From: an uncultured SAR86 cluster bacterium
GTDB taxonomy: Bacteria > Pseudomonadota > Gammaproteobacteria > Magnimaribacterales > AG-339-G14
Reading direction: 5' to 3'
Length of the DNA: 64,000 bases
Assembly: GCA_902587545.1 (NCBI GenBank)
Contig: CACILL010000002.1
Coordinates: 124,001 to 188,000 of the forward strand
This document shows, piece by piece, positions 17,254 to 27,341 of this stretch. The translations under genes and the position numbers were made by a program. How positions within the stretch are numbered: position 1 is the stretch's first letter; each line of letters starts with the position of its first letter. The notes under the pieces were generated by a model that did no database searches, was not told where the DNA came from, and worked only from the letters and a program-made list of their open reading frames with translations.

Positions 17254-18431
17254 TATAGATACTCTTTGAAGGCTTTTTTTATACCTCTGACTGCCTGGTT
17301 TGTTCTTTGTTCATTTTCAATCAAAGAAAATCTAACAAAGTCATCTCCATACTCTCCAAAACCCAAACCTGGAGAAACGGCAACTTTAGCCTTTTCCAAT
17401 AAGAATCTAGAAAATTCCATAGACTTCATTTCAAAAGATTCAGGGATTCTTGCCCAAACAAACATAGTTGCTTTGGGTTTTTCAATGCTCCAGCCAAATG
17501 AATTTAAACCATCACAGAGTACATCTCTTCTGGATTTATAAGTTTGGCAAATCTTTTCTACTTCTTTATCGCCATTATTTAAAGCTTCTATTCCAGCTAC
17601 CTGAATGGGTGTAAAGTGACCGTAATCAAAATAAGATTTTAATCGTGCTAGCGCAGCTATGAGTTCTTTGTTGCCACAACAAAAGCCTAAGCGCCAACCT
17701 GGCATATTGTAGCTTTTTGAAAGAGTATAAAACTCAACAGCTATATCTTTTGCCCCTTCTACTTGAAGAATCGAAGGAGCTTCATAACCATCAAAGCAGA
17801 GATCGGCATAAGCCAAGTCATGAACAACCCAAATGTTATGCTCTTTAGCAATAGCGATAACTTCTTTAAAAAAATCTAAATCTACACAACTCGTTGTTGG
17901 GTTGCTTGGAAAATTAATGAGCAACATTTTAGGTTTTGGAAAAGAATTTTTTATCGCATCTTTTAAACTTTTAAAGAAATCAATGCCTGGTCCGATTGGT
18001 ACGTGATGAATATCCGCGCCAGCAATTACAAAACCAAAAGGATGTATTGGATAAGCTGGATTTGGTACTAAAATTACGTCTCCCTTATCCATTGTGGCAA
18101 TGGCTAAATGACTCAAGCCTTCTTTAGAACCAAGAGTGGCTATTGCCTCTTCTTCGGGATCCAATGCAACATCAAATTTTCTGGCATACCAATCGGTTAT
18201 AGCTTGTCTTAATTTGGGTATGCCTTTTGATTGAGAGTATCGATGGGTATCGGGTCGCATGATAACCTCTTTAAGCTTCTCAACAATAAAATCAGGAGTT
18301 GCACCGTCAGGATTTCCCATTCCAAAATCAATAATATCCTCGCCCCTTCTTCGAGCCGCCATTTTAAGTTGGCCAATTTCCTCGAAAACATAAGGAGGTA
18401 GTCGATCTATTGAAGAAAAGTTTTTATCCAT
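17253..18431 (-). CDS. alaC: Alanine-type PLP aminotransferase (AlaC-like)
   Basis: 392 residues, class I/II aminotransferase. Motifs are [36 protein letters not shown] and the PLP lysine in [15 protein letters not shown]. Sequence and length fit the AlaC (YfdZ) branch, which makes alanine from pyruvate and glutamate. The position immediately before hom-thrC is common in gammaproteobacteria. Other transaminase roles are possible, as substrate choice cannot be read from the sequence. Confidence 0.85.
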   Translation of the reverse strand: MDKNFSSIDRLPPYVFEEIGQLKMAARRRGEDIIDFGMGNPDGATPDFIVEKLKEVIMRPDTHRYSQSKGIPKLRQAITDWYARKFDVALDPEEEAIATLGSKEGLSHLAIATMDKGDVILVPNPAYPIHPFGFVIAGADIHHVPIGPGIDFFKSLKDAIKNSFPKPKMLLINFPSNPTTSCVDLDFFKEVIAIAKEHNIWVVHDLAYADLCFDGYEAPSILQVEGAKDIAVEFYTLSKSYNMPGWRLGFCCGNKELIAALARLKSYFDYGHFTPIQVAGIEALNNGDKEVEKICQTYKSRRDVLCDGLNSFGWSIEKPKATMFVWARIPESFEMKSMEFSRFLLEKAKVAVSPGLGFGEYGDDFVRFSLIENEQRTNQAVRGIKKAFKEYL

Positions 18432-18433
18432 AG

Positions 18434-19144
18434 TTATTTTTTTAAAAAATTCAATATCTCCTCAGCAGAGTGATAACCTGCTAATAAGAAACCGTTCTCA
18501 AGAATTATAGTAGGAGTTCCTCGGGCATTAAATTCTTTGGCTAAATTATAATGTTTTGAAACAATTTTTTTAGTGCAATCATCGCTTTTGATGGTTTTTC
18601 CAAGTTTTAAAGTCGTCAAACTTACCTGAGGATCGTTTGAACACCAGGCAGTCTTCATTTTTTGATAAGTCTCACTTTCCAAGCCTTCTCTTGGATATGC
18701 CAAATAATTAACTTGTATGCCATTTTCTAGATAGTTTGTGATTTCAGAATGCAATTTTCTACAATACCCACAATCAACATCGGTAAATACATAGATATCT
18801 GTTTTCTTTTCTTTGGGCTCAAAGGTAATAAACTCACTTGGATTTATTTCAAGTATCCTATTAATTCTTTTTTTAGAATCTCTGATGTCTGAAAAATTTA
18901 TCAAAGAGTTTTTTTCAATTTGATAAAGATCGCCATTGATGATGAATTCACCATCTGCAGTTACGTAAAATAAAGATCCGTCAGATAATTCAACCGAAAA
19001 AAAGTTTGGGGAATAAGTATCTTCAACTATATCTACCGATATATCGTCAGGAATGATTTCATTTAATTTTGCTTTTATTTCGTCTTTATCTAAAACAAAA
19101 CTCTGCAAAGAAAATAACAAAACAATAAACCTAAAAATAATCAT
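18434..19144 (-). CDS. dsbC: Thiol:disulfide interchange protein DsbC
   Basis: 236 residues with an N-terminal signal ([15 protein letters not shown]). A dimerisation domain follows and then a thioredoxin-like domain with the redox motif CGYC ([12 protein letters not shown]) and the cis-Pro loop RGTPTII. It is a periplasmic disulfide isomerase. The order xerD-dsbC matches E. coli, but recJ, which follows there, is absent; alaC-hom-thrC come next instead. The gap to xerD is 3 bases. Confidence 0.9.
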   Translation of the reverse strand: MIIFRFIVLLFSLQSFVLDKDEIKAKLNEIIPDDISVDIVEDTYSPNFFSVELSDGSLFYVTADGEFIINGDLYQIEKNSLINFSDIRDSKKRINRILEINPSEFITFEPKEKKTDIYVFTDVDCGYCRKLHSEITNYLENGIQVNYLAYPREGLESETYQKMKTAWCSNDPQVSLTTLKLGKTIKSDDCTKKIVSKHYNLAKEFNARGTPTIILENGFLLAGYHSAEEILNFLKK

Positions 19145-19147
19145 ATC

Positions 19148-20047
19148 TTAGCCTCGTGGGTGGTGCTCAGTATGAAGTCTTTTCAATCGTTGTCTAGCAA
19201 CCTCAGTATAAATTTGCGTTGTATTTAAGTCGCTATGTCCGAGTAAAAGTTGCACCACTCTTAAATCAGCTCCATTATTTAAAAGGTGGGTTGCAAAAGC
19301 ATGTCTAAGTACGTGAGGCGAAATTTTATCTGGCTCAAAACCTGAGGCCAAACAATAGTGTTTTATCCTGTGCCAAAAGGATTGTCGAGTCATTCTTTGT
19401 CCTCTTGTTGATAAAAATAAAAAGTCAGAGTGTCTTTTATTGAGAAGATTTTTTCTTGAAGAGGAAATGTAGAGTTCTAATAAAGCAATAAGCTGATCGC
19501 CCATTGGAACTAATCTTTCTTTTTGGCCCTTTCCAATTACTCTGATCACACCCTGGCGCAAGTTAAGATTAAGCGATTCTAAATTTGTTAATTCTGAAAT
19601 TCTCAGCCCACAAGAATATAAAGTCTCGATCATGGTTTTATCTCTTAGTCCGATATCTGTCTTTTCATCAGGTGCAGCTAACAATGCTTCAACTTCTTTT
19701 TCTGAAATGGATTTGGGAATGGACTTTAATAATTTTGGAGTTTCTACCTCGCTTGAGGGATCGTTTGGAATAATGGATTTGAAGACCAAATAGCGGAAGA
19801 AAGATTTTAATGAAGAAAGTTTTCTGGCAACTGTTTTACTTCCTAACCCTTTTTGAAAAAGAAAAGATAAATAAGATAGAATTTCTTTCTTGGAAGTTTT
19901 TATATAACTAAGATTATTTTTTTCAAGCCATGTGGAAAATTGCTCAAGATCACTTCTATATGAGTCTAATGTATTTTGACTCAATCCTTTTTCAATCCAG
20001 ATATTATCGATGAAGGCATCAAGAATTTGCCTATCCGAATCACTCAT
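19148..20047 (-). CDS. xerD: Site-specific tyrosine recombinase XerD
   Basis: 299 residues. An N-terminal SAM-like core-binding domain (1-90) precedes the catalytic domain. Catalytic residues are visible: Arg in YSCGLRISEL, Lys in GKGQKERLVP, His and Arg in SPHVLRHAFATH, His in LLGHSDLNTTQIY, and the nucleophilic Tyr in the same segment. With XerC it resolves chromosome dimers at dif. Its chromosomal neighbours (rplS upstream, dsbC downstream) support XerD over a mobile integrase. Confidence 0.95.
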   Translation of the reverse strand: MSDSDRQILDAFIDNIWIEKGLSQNTLDSYRSDLEQFSTWLEKNNLSYIKTSKKEILSYLSFLFQKGLGSKTVARKLSSLKSFFRYLVFKSIIPNDPSSEVETPKLLKSIPKSISEKEVEALLAAPDEKTDIGLRDKTMIETLYSCGLRISELTNLESLNLNLRQGVIRVIGKGQKERLVPMGDQLIALLELYISSSRKNLLNKRHSDFLFLSTRGQRMTRQSFWHRIKHYCLASGFEPDKISPHVLRHAFATHLLNNGADLRVVQLLLGHSDLNTTQIYTEVARQRLKRLHTEHHPRG

Positions 20048-20054
20048 TATGAGA

Positions 20055-20408
20055 TTATACTTTTTCTTTTATTCTTGCGGATCTTCCAGAGCGTTCTCTT
20101 AAGTAATAAAGTTTAGATTGCCTAACCTTACCTTTCCTTTTAACTTTAATGGATTTTATTAATGGACTGTGAGTTTGAAATGTTCTTTCAACGCCAACAC
20201 CACTGGAAATTTTTCTTACTGTAAAAGCAGAATTAAGACCTCTGTTTTTGATGCCAATTACTACACCTTCAAAAGGTTGAGTCCTTTGTCGGTCTCCTTC
20301 TTTAACTACAATCTCAACTAAAACAGTATCCCCCTGGTTAAAATCAGGGATGCTATCTTTAAGTTGTGCTGCCTCTACGACTTGGACAGATGTTCTTTTG
20401 CTGCTCAT
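20055..20408 (-). CDS. rplS: 50S ribosomal protein L19
   Basis: 117 residues, the normal length. The typical segments [30 protein letters not shown] and [11 protein letters not shown] are present. It sits at the 30S-50S interface. It is the last gene of the conserved rpsP-rimM-trmD-rplS operon, 44 bases after trmD. Confidence 0.98.
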   Translation of the reverse strand: MSSKRTSVQVVEAAQLKDSIPDFNQGDTVLVEIVVKEGDRQRTQPFEGVVIGIKNRGLNSAFTVRKISSGVGVERTFQTHSPLIKSIKVKRKGKVRQSKLYYLRERSGRSARIKEKV

Positions 20409-20452
20409 TTCTATTACTGCTTATCTACAAGGAAAAGAATTCTATCAGATTA

Positions 20453-21190
20453 TTACTCAAGTTCATCAAAAAATTCTTCCAAAAGAGCTTTTTCTTCAGG
20501 TGACAATTTGATTTTTTTGAGAAGATCTTTTCTTCTCGAAGCTGTAATTCCTAGCATCTGTTTCTTTCGCCATTGTTCTATAACCGCATGATTTCCAGTT
20601 AATAATTCTTTTGGCACATCACCTAATTTCATTTTTTCAGGCCTGGTATATTGGGGATATTCTAGTAGTCCTTCAGAGAAAGATTCTTGCTCAAGAGATG
20701 CGTCGTCACCTAAGACTCCCTCAATATTTCTTACGATAGCATCAAATACTACTAAAGCTGGAAGCTCTCCACCGGAGAGAACATAATCTCCAATGCTTAT
20801 CTCGTCATCCACATAATGATCAATGATTCTCTGATCAATTCCTTCATAGCGACCACAAATGAATATTATATTTTTCTCCAAAGCCAGAGTCTCAGCAGTT
20901 TCTTGAGTAAATGGCTTGCCTTTTGGAGATAAATAAATAATTTTGCTTTCTGATCTATCAACTTTAGAGGTTGCATCGTCTATGGCTTTCATTAAAGGTT
21001 CAGATTTCAAAAGCATTCCCGGACCACCGCCATAAACTTTGTCATCAATCCTTTCTTTGGTCTTTAGATAATCTCTAGGATTTATCGTTTCAAAAGAGAT
21101 CAAAGACTTTTCGATAGCTCTTTTGGTTATACTTTCATTCAATGAAGATCTTATGATTTCTGGAAACAAGGAAATAAAAGTAAAATTCAT
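20453..21190 (-). CDS. trmD: tRNA (guanine-37-N1)-methyltransferase
   Basis: 245 residues. SPOUT-fold motifs that form the knot and the SAM site are seen: YLSPKGKPF, FICGRYEGID and YVLSGGELPALV. It methylates G37 next to the anticodon and prevents frameshifting. It starts directly after rimM with no gap. Confidence 0.97.
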   Translation of the reverse strand: MNFTFISLFPEIIRSSLNESITKRAIEKSLISFETINPRDYLKTKERIDDKVYGGGPGMLLKSEPLMKAIDDATSKVDRSESKIIYLSPKGKPFTQETAETLALEKNIIFICGRYEGIDQRIIDHYVDDEISIGDYVLSGGELPALVVFDAIVRNIEGVLGDDASLEQESFSEGLLEYPQYTRPEKMKLGDVPKELLTGNHAVIEQWRKKQMLGITASRRKDLLKKIKLSPEEKALLEEFFDELE

Positions 21191-21700
21191 TTAAATCTCC
21201 CAATCTACATAAATGTTTTTTTTTGTTACTTCTAGAATTACTTGTTTCATGATGAAAGGAATCAAAATATCTTCTTGATTGGGGTTTTTAATTATTAGCA
21301 CATCATTAGAGCCAGTTTCCATAAGAGAATGGACCTTGCCTAAAGATTTTTCTGAGCTTCGTATGATTACCTCTAAACCAATTAGATCATTCCAATAAAA
21401 CTTATCCTCTGTTTCAGGGAGATCTGATTTAGGAATAAATATTTCTCTACCTTTAAAAGTTTCTTCAGCCTCTTCAAGAGAATTACAGTTATTCAAGAAA
21501 ATGATTAAATTTTTGCCGGAAGTGGTTATTTCTTTTACTTCTAATTCAACAAATTGGGAGCTCTCTTTCATAAAGAAAGAGTTGTAAGATTTTATGTTTT
21601 CAGGAGGTCTTGTGAAGGAATTTAATTTAATACTTCCTTTGAGACCGATTGGACGACCAAAATTACCTACCAAAATGAAATCATCATCTTGGTAGGTCAT
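21191..21700 (-). CDS. rimM: 16S rRNA processing protein RimM
   Basis: 169 residues. An N-terminal barrel (LVGNFGRPIGLKGSIK) is followed by a PRC-barrel domain (FYWNDLIGLEVI, LIPFIMKQVI). It helps mature the 30S head and binds S19. It lies between rpsP, 9 bases upstream, and trmD, immediately downstream. Confidence 0.95.
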   Translation of the reverse strand: MTYQDDDFILVGNFGRPIGLKGSIKLNSFTRPPENIKSYNSFFMKESSQFVELEVKEITTSGKNLIIFLNNCNSLEEAEETFKGREIFIPKSDLPETEDKFYWNDLIGLEVIIRSSEKSLGKVHSLMETGSNDVLIIKNPNQEDILIPFIMKQVILEVTKKNIYVDWEI

Positions 21701-21709
21701 TTTGATAAT

Positions 21710-22771
21710 TTATTTATCTTCTTTAGAGTCGTCAGATGTGAATGCGTCTTTGACAGCATCAATTGCATCACCAACTGCATCAGCAGCGCCTTCAGCAACA
21801 TCTTTCACAGCATCAACTGCATCTTCAACAACATCTTCTGCAGTTTCGACAACGTCTTCAACTACATCAGCTGCGCCTTCAGCTACGTCTTTTACTGCTT
21901 CAACTGCATCTTCAGCAACATCAACTGCAGTTTCGACAACGTCTTCGGCAACATCTACTGCGCCTTCAGCTACGTCTTTTACTGCTTCAACAACATCACC
22001 TTCAGCAAGATCGCCTGCCACTTCTTTTGCTGTATCAACAACATCATCAGCAACATCAGCTGCACCTTCGGCAACATCTTTAACGGCATCAACTGCGTCT
22101 CCAACAACATCTTCAGCAGTCTCAACAACATCGCCAGCTACGTTAGCAGCTCCTTCAGCGACGTCTGTTACTGCTTTGGCAGCGTCTTCAACGACATCTT
22201 CAGCAGTTTCTACTACTTCTTCAGCAACATTAACTGCGCCTTCAGCTACATCAGTTACAGCTTCAGCAGCGCCTTCGGCTACGTCTTTTGTACCCTCTGC
22301 AACCTTATCGATAATATCTTCGGTTTTTTCCATTAGATTATCCTCATTGTTTGATTGGTTATTATTATTGGTACTTTTTGGTTCTTTATTTTCTGCCTCA
22401 GTCGAGACTTCTTCTCCTTCGGAAGAACTTTCTTGAGTATCTGCTTCAGAGGCTGAAGATTTTTTCTTTTCAAGTTTCACTAACCTGAGTTTTTCTTTCT
22501 TTGCAATTAGTTGATTGAAGTCTTCTGTTGAAAGTTTTGACTCTTTTATCAAAGTCTTTACTCTCTCGGTAACTTGAGCTCCTTTGCTTACCCAATAGTC
22601 CAATCTTTCATGGTCTATGTTAAGTCTGTCATTTTGAGCTGAGGCAATTGGATTAAAAAAACCCACTCTTTCGATGTATTTCCCATCTCTAGCTCTGCGT
22701 GAATCCGCGACTGTGATATGAAAATAAGGGCGCTTTTTAGCGCCTCCTCTGGCTAGTCTTATAGTTACCAT
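21710..22771 (-). CDS. rpsP: 30S ribosomal protein S16 with long acidic repeat tail
   Basis: The start is ATG 22771 ([10 protein letters not shown]...); the longer open frame to 22855 adds a segment with no S16 similarity. Residues 1-82 are ordinary S16. A basic segment (about 90-104, [14 protein letters not shown]) and a Ser/Glu/Asn-rich linker (105-146) follow. Residues 147-353 are an Ala/Val/Asp/Glu helix array with a 29-residue period (units begin AVKDVAEGA). Normal S16 ends near 80-110 residues. The tail starts with Met-147, whose ATG (22333) has its own Shine-Dalgarno, so it may also be made as a separate 207-residue protein. The pattern resembles 11-mer amphipathic helices of LEA or synuclein type. 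Confidence 0.9.
   Translation of the reverse strand: MVTIRLARGGAKKRPYFHITVADSRRARDGKYIERVGFFNPIASAQNDRLNIDHERLDYWVSKGAQVTERVKTLIKESKLSTEDFNQLIAKKEKLRLVKLEKKKSSASEADTQESSSEGEEVSTEAENKEPKSTNNNNQSNNEDNLMEKTEDIIDKVAEGTKDVAEGAAEAVTDVAEGAVNVAEEVVETAEDVVEDAAKAVTDVAEGAANVAGDVVETAEDVVGDAVDAVKDVAEGAADVADDVVDTAKEVAGDLAEGDVVEAVKDVAEGAVDVAEDVVETAVDVAEDAVEAVKDVAEGAADVVEDVVETAEDVVEDAVDAVKDVAEGAADAVGDAIDAVKDAFTSDDSKEDK
21743..22261 (-). repeat. Tandem 29-codon (87-base) repeats in the rpsP tail
   Basis: Residues 171-343 of the rpsP product form units beginning AVTD or AVKD. They lie at 171-199, 200-228, 229-262 (34 residues, with a 5-residue insertion), 263-291, 292-320 and a short 321-338, followed by a remnant AVKDA. 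Each unit splits as 11+11+7 residues. Variation between units is mostly conservative (A/V, D/E), which suggests selection on the protein and not a young DNA duplication. Confidence 0.9.
22331..22346 (-). promoter_or_regulatory. Internal ribosome-binding site and ATG within rpsP
   Basis: On the minus strand the sequence is TGAGGATAATCTAATG, a TGAGGA Shine-Dalgarno seven bases before ATG 22333. The ATG is in frame with rpsP and falls exactly where the S16 linker ends and the helical repeat part begins ([10 protein letters not shown]). It could give a stand-alone tail protein; this is inference from spacing and position. Confidence 0.55.
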
Positions 22772-22873
22772 AAATCTCTTTGAGAAAGGTATTCTAAGTA
22801 ATTTAATTTTGTATTCAAGTAAAACCTTCCTATAATTGTAAAAAAATGCAAACAATTCACATAATTCCTACAA

Positions 22874-24154
22874 TTGGCTGACGTTAATCCCTGGATGCTC
22901 TTTTCAAGCATCGTTTTTCTGCTATTTCTTTCTGCTTTTTTCTCTGGAGTAGAAACGGCTATGATGTCCTTAAATAGGTATCGTCTTAAACATTTGGTTA
23001 AGGAAAACGATAAAGGAGCTATTAGAGCTGACAAACTTTTAAAAAGACCAGATAGGTTACTTGGTGTTATTCTCATAGGTAATAATTTTGTAAATATTCT
23101 TGCAGCTTCACTAACGACTGTCCTTTGTTTAAATTTATTTGGAGATAGTGGCGTTGTAATCGGTTCTATTGTCTTAACATTAATAATTTTAGTATTCGCT
23201 GAAATCACCCCGAAGACTTTTGCAGCATTGAATTCAGAAAAAGTTGCTCTTCCAGCATCTCTTATCCTTAAATACTTGCAAAAAATACTCAGACCCTTGG
23301 TGTTATTTGTTAATTTCTTTTCAAACTTTTTTATGAGGCTTTTGGGTACAAAAGAAACAACCATCAATGAAGATTTATCGCCTGAAGAGTTAAAGAGTGT
23401 TTTGGAAAACTCTGGAAATTTAATTCCAAAGAAATATCAGGACATGTTGATCAGTGTTTTGGAGCTAGATAAAGTTTCTGTAGATGAGGTCATGACACAA
23501 AGAAGTGAAGTAATTGGTATAGATATAAATCAGCCAATAGAAAATATTCTGAGTAATCTTCAAAATAATCAAAAAGATTTTTTGCCTGTCTATAACGAAT
23601 CTCTTGATGATTTAAGAGGAGTTATAGATCTTTATGGAATCACTTCTTTTCTTTCAAATGAAGACAAATCAATAGAAAGTTTAATTGAATCTTTGGATGA
23701 AGCTTATTTCATTCCAGAAAATACTCCTTTGAGTACACAACTTTTCAATTTTCAAAAAAATAAAAAGACAGTTGCAGTAATCATTGACGAATATGGTTCT
23801 GTTAAGGGATTGGTTACGATTAAAGATGTTCTTGAAGAAATTGTTGGTGAGCTTGCTACGGATATCGATAGAGAGACCGTAGAAATTATGGAGCAAAAGG
23901 ATGGGAGTTATTTAATTGATGCTTCAGTTCCTTTGAGAGAGCTAAACAAAAAACTAAATTGGCAGCTTCCAATAAATGGAGCTAAAACCCTTAATGGATT
24001 AATTATTGATCAAGTTGAAACGATTCCTGAAAACAATATCAAAATAGAAATAGACAATTACGCTATCGAAACTGTATTGATTAGAAATAATATGATTAAA
24101 ATCGCAAGAGTTCTTCAAATTAAACAAGAAGATGAAGAACTCAGCGATGATTAA
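22874..24154 (+). CDS. CNNM/CBS-domain transporter (CorB/YfjD, HlyC-CorC family)
   Basis: 426 residues from TTG 22874. A CNNM membrane domain covers about 1-185, with FFSGVETAMMSL, LGVILIGNNFVNI and FAEITPKTFA. Two CBS motifs follow (about 205-325, DEVMTQRSEVIGI and DEYGSVKGLVTIKDVLEEIVG), and a C-terminal CorC_HlyC transporter-associated domain ends it. Family members act in Mg2+/Co2+ efflux or homeostasis. It diverges from rpsP, with about 100 bases between that should hold both promoters. It ends 1 base from the convergent PuuD-like gene. No ffh is seen next to it, unlike E. coli. Confidence 0.85.
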   Translation: MADVNPWMLFSSIVFLLFLSAFFSGVETAMMSLNRYRLKHLVKENDKGAIRADKLLKRPDRLLGVILIGNNFVNILAASLTTVLCLNLFGDSGVVIGSIVLTLIILVFAEITPKTFAALNSEKVALPASLILKYLQKILRPLVLFVNFFSNFFMRLLGTKETTINEDLSPEELKSVLENSGNLIPKKYQDMLISVLELDKVSVDEVMTQRSEVIGIDINQPIENILSNLQNNQKDFLPVYNESLDDLRGVIDLYGITSFLSNEDKSIESLIESLDEAYFIPENTPLSTQLFNFQKNKKTVAVIIDEYGSVKGLVTIKDVLEEIVGELATDIDRETVEIMEQKDGSYLIDASVPLRELNKKLNWQLPINGAKTLNGLIIDQVETIPENNIKIEIDNYAIETVLIRNNMIKIARVLQIKQEDEELSDD

Positions 24155-24155
24155 C

Positions 24156-24839
24156 TTAGATATAAAAAACTAAGCCAGAAAAAATAATAGTTAAGATAAA
24201 GCTTGAAGTTATAACTGATCTTACGGATGCAATTACAGGAAACATTTTTCCATAAATTGCATTCAACTCAATTAAAAGAACCGCAGCTACTACAATCCAA
24301 AAATCATAACCTAAATAACCTGCAATGGGTCCCCCAGCAGCAGATTGATCAATTAAAAGATACGATTTTGGGTAAGATGCCGTTCCACCATGAGCTGAAG
24401 AAACCATGAAATAAAGCATTGGCAAAGAAAGTAAAGTATTCGTTCTCGAAGCCAGACCAGCTTTAGCTCCAGCAGCTGCAGCATCTCCTTCTTTAAGGCC
24501 GATGACAATCTTTTGATTACGCCAAATGATTCCCCAAACATTTAACATCATGATGATCCCCATTAATGATCCTAAAGTTATAGCTGTTGTAATTGCTCGT
24601 TCTTGAACATACAAAAGATATAAACCTGTTAGAAAAGTTAAAAAAGCAGCCCATCTAAACCACCAAAGTGCGTTAGGTGCTAATTTTTTCATAACATCTG
24701 CTTTAGCATCAGGATCTGCGACTTTTACATATTCTGTTTGCACAAAATTAAAATAATATAAAAGCCCTATCCAGGCTATACCAACTAAGATGTGTCCCCA
24801 TCTCACTAGGACATTGTATAAATATAGTTCTATTTCCAT
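24156..24839 (-). CDS. PuuD-like (urate hydroxylase-type) membrane protein, no cytochrome c domain
   Basis: 227 residues with about six or seven membrane helices. The segments VRWGHILVGIAWIGLLYYFNF and PNALWWFRWAAFLTF match the membrane domain of PuuD. Full-length PuuD ends in a cytochrome c domain with a CxxCH motif; none is present here, so urate oxidation is not supported. The several conserved His residues could bind haem. No purine-degradation genes are adjacent. It lies downstream of groEL but is separated from it by a terminator. Confidence 0.6.
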   Translation of the reverse strand: MEIELYLYNVLVRWGHILVGIAWIGLLYYFNFVQTEYVKVADPDAKADVMKKLAPNALWWFRWAAFLTFLTGLYLLYVQERAITTAITLGSLMGIIMMLNVWGIIWRNQKIVIGLKEGDAAAAGAKAGLASRTNTLLSLPMLYFMVSSAHGGTASYPKSYLLIDQSAAGGPIAGYLGYDFWIVVAAVLLIELNAIYGKMFPVIASVRSVITSSFILTIIFSGLVFYI

Positions 24840-24884
24840 TAGATCTCCCTCTTTAAAGCTATATTATATTCTAAAACCGTAAAA

Positions 24885-24920
24885 TAAAAAAAAGAGGCCT
24901 AACATGGCCTCTTTTTTTTC
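24885..24920 (-). terminator. Rho-independent terminator after groEL
   Basis: A perfect stem AAGAGGCC (24892-24899) / GGCCTCTT (24906-24913) with loop TAACAT is flanked by A and T runs on both sides. On the minus strand it ends in a long T tract, 20 bases after the groEL stop. Confidence 0.9.
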
Positions 24921-24932
24921 AACAGAAGATTT

Positions 24933-26579
<1,647 letters not shown>

Positions 26580-26609
26580 TTACCTCGTATTAAAAAAATA
26601 TGTAATTGT

Positions 26610-26903
26610 TTACTTGGAAACCGTTCCAAGAAGATCGCTTTCACTGAGAATTAATAATTCTTCACCGTCAACTTTTATAGTGTTGCTCCCTGCGTATTGG
26701 CCAAAAACAACTGTATCTCCGACACTTACTGGAACTTCAACTTTTTCTCCTGAATCAAGAACTCTTCCTGGTCCAATAGCTAACACTTCACCCTGAGAAG
26801 GCTTTTCAGCTGCAGAACCAGGCAAAACAATACCTCCTGCAGTGGTTTCTTCCTCTTCGCTTCTTCTTACGAGAAGTTTGTCTCCTAATGGATTAAATTT
26901 CAT
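26610..26903 (-). CDS. groS: Co-chaperonin GroES
   Basis: 97 residues, with the opening [12 protein letters not shown], the mobile loop ([13 protein letters not shown]) and the C-terminal [14 protein letters not shown]. It caps GroEL. ATG 26903 has a strong AAGGAG Shine-Dalgarno at 26911-26916. Confidence 0.98.
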   Translation of the reverse strand: MKFNPLGDKLLVRRSEEEETTAGGIVLPGSAAEKPSQGEVLAIGPGRVLDSGEKVEVPVSVGDTVVFGQYAGSNTIKVDGEELLILSESDLLGTVSK

Positions 26904-26945
26904 ATTAGCACTCCTTAAAAATAACTAAACAAATGTGAGATGCGC

Positions 26946-26974
26946 ATTCTATTAAACGTATGCTCAATTCACAA
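26946..26974 (-). promoter_or_regulatory. Possible sigma-70 promoter of groES-groEL
   Basis: On the minus strand TTGTGA (26974-26969) and TAGAAT (26951-26946) are separated by 17 bases, about 40 bases before the groES start codon. I see no clear heat-shock sigma-32 (CTTGAAA...CCCCAT) match. Assignment is by pattern only. Confidence 0.4.
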
Positions 26975-26981
26975 CATTTAT

Positions 26982-27341
26982 TTATTTATGTTCTTTAGGT
27001 CTTTTTTCAAGAAAAAAAAGAAAAAAAATTGCAAAAGTTACACCTAGGATGTCTGAAACAAAGTCAAAAATACTTCCGGTTCTATAATTTAGAAAAGTTT
27101 GAACAATTTCAGTAAACAAAGCATAAAAAATACAAAAAATAAGTGCGTTATTCTTTTTTAATCTTCCGACTATTAAAAAGAAAGTCATTAAGAAAAAAAT
27201 AGAAAAATGGGCTACTTTATCTGAATGAGGAAAAATTTTTTGACCGTCATTTTCTATAGGAGCAAAAAATAAAAACAAAGATATGAAAAATAGAATATAA
27301 AAACTATTTAACCATGGATTAAAAAATTCAGATCTATTCAA
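26982..27341 (-). CDS. VanZ-like family membrane protein
   Basis: 119 residues with four membrane helices. The VanZ-type motif HSDKVAHFSIFFLMT and the later segment ALFTEIVQTFLNYRTGSIFDFVSDILGV are characteristic. Bacterial members of this length have no proven function, although VanZ itself affects teicoplanin resistance. The start overlaps the end of ampG by 8 bases, so the two are co-transcribed. Confidence 0.8.
   Translation of the reverse strand: MNRSEFFNPWLNSFYILFFISLFLFFAPIENDGQKIFPHSDKVAHFSIFFLMTFFLIVGRLKKNNALIFCIFYALFTEIVQTFLNYRTGSIFDFVSDILGVTFAIFFLFFLEKRPKEHK

Noticed and set aside
19148-20047. XerD-like gene as a mobile-element integrase
   Set aside because: It sits in the conserved rplS-xerD-dsbC order with typical length and catalytic motifs, and no att-like repeats flank it.
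21702-22436. Long plus-strand open frames (up to 244 codons, Ser/Thr/Ala-rich) opposite the rpsP tail
   Set aside because: They mirror the repetitive, stop-poor codons of the S16 tail. The minus-strand frame is the continuous rpsP gene, and no start signal or domain supports the antisense frames.
22772-22855. Longer rpsP start at 22855
   Set aside because: The added 28 residues are hydrophobic and basic without S16 similarity, while ATG 22771 gives the exact family start [10 protein letters not shown].
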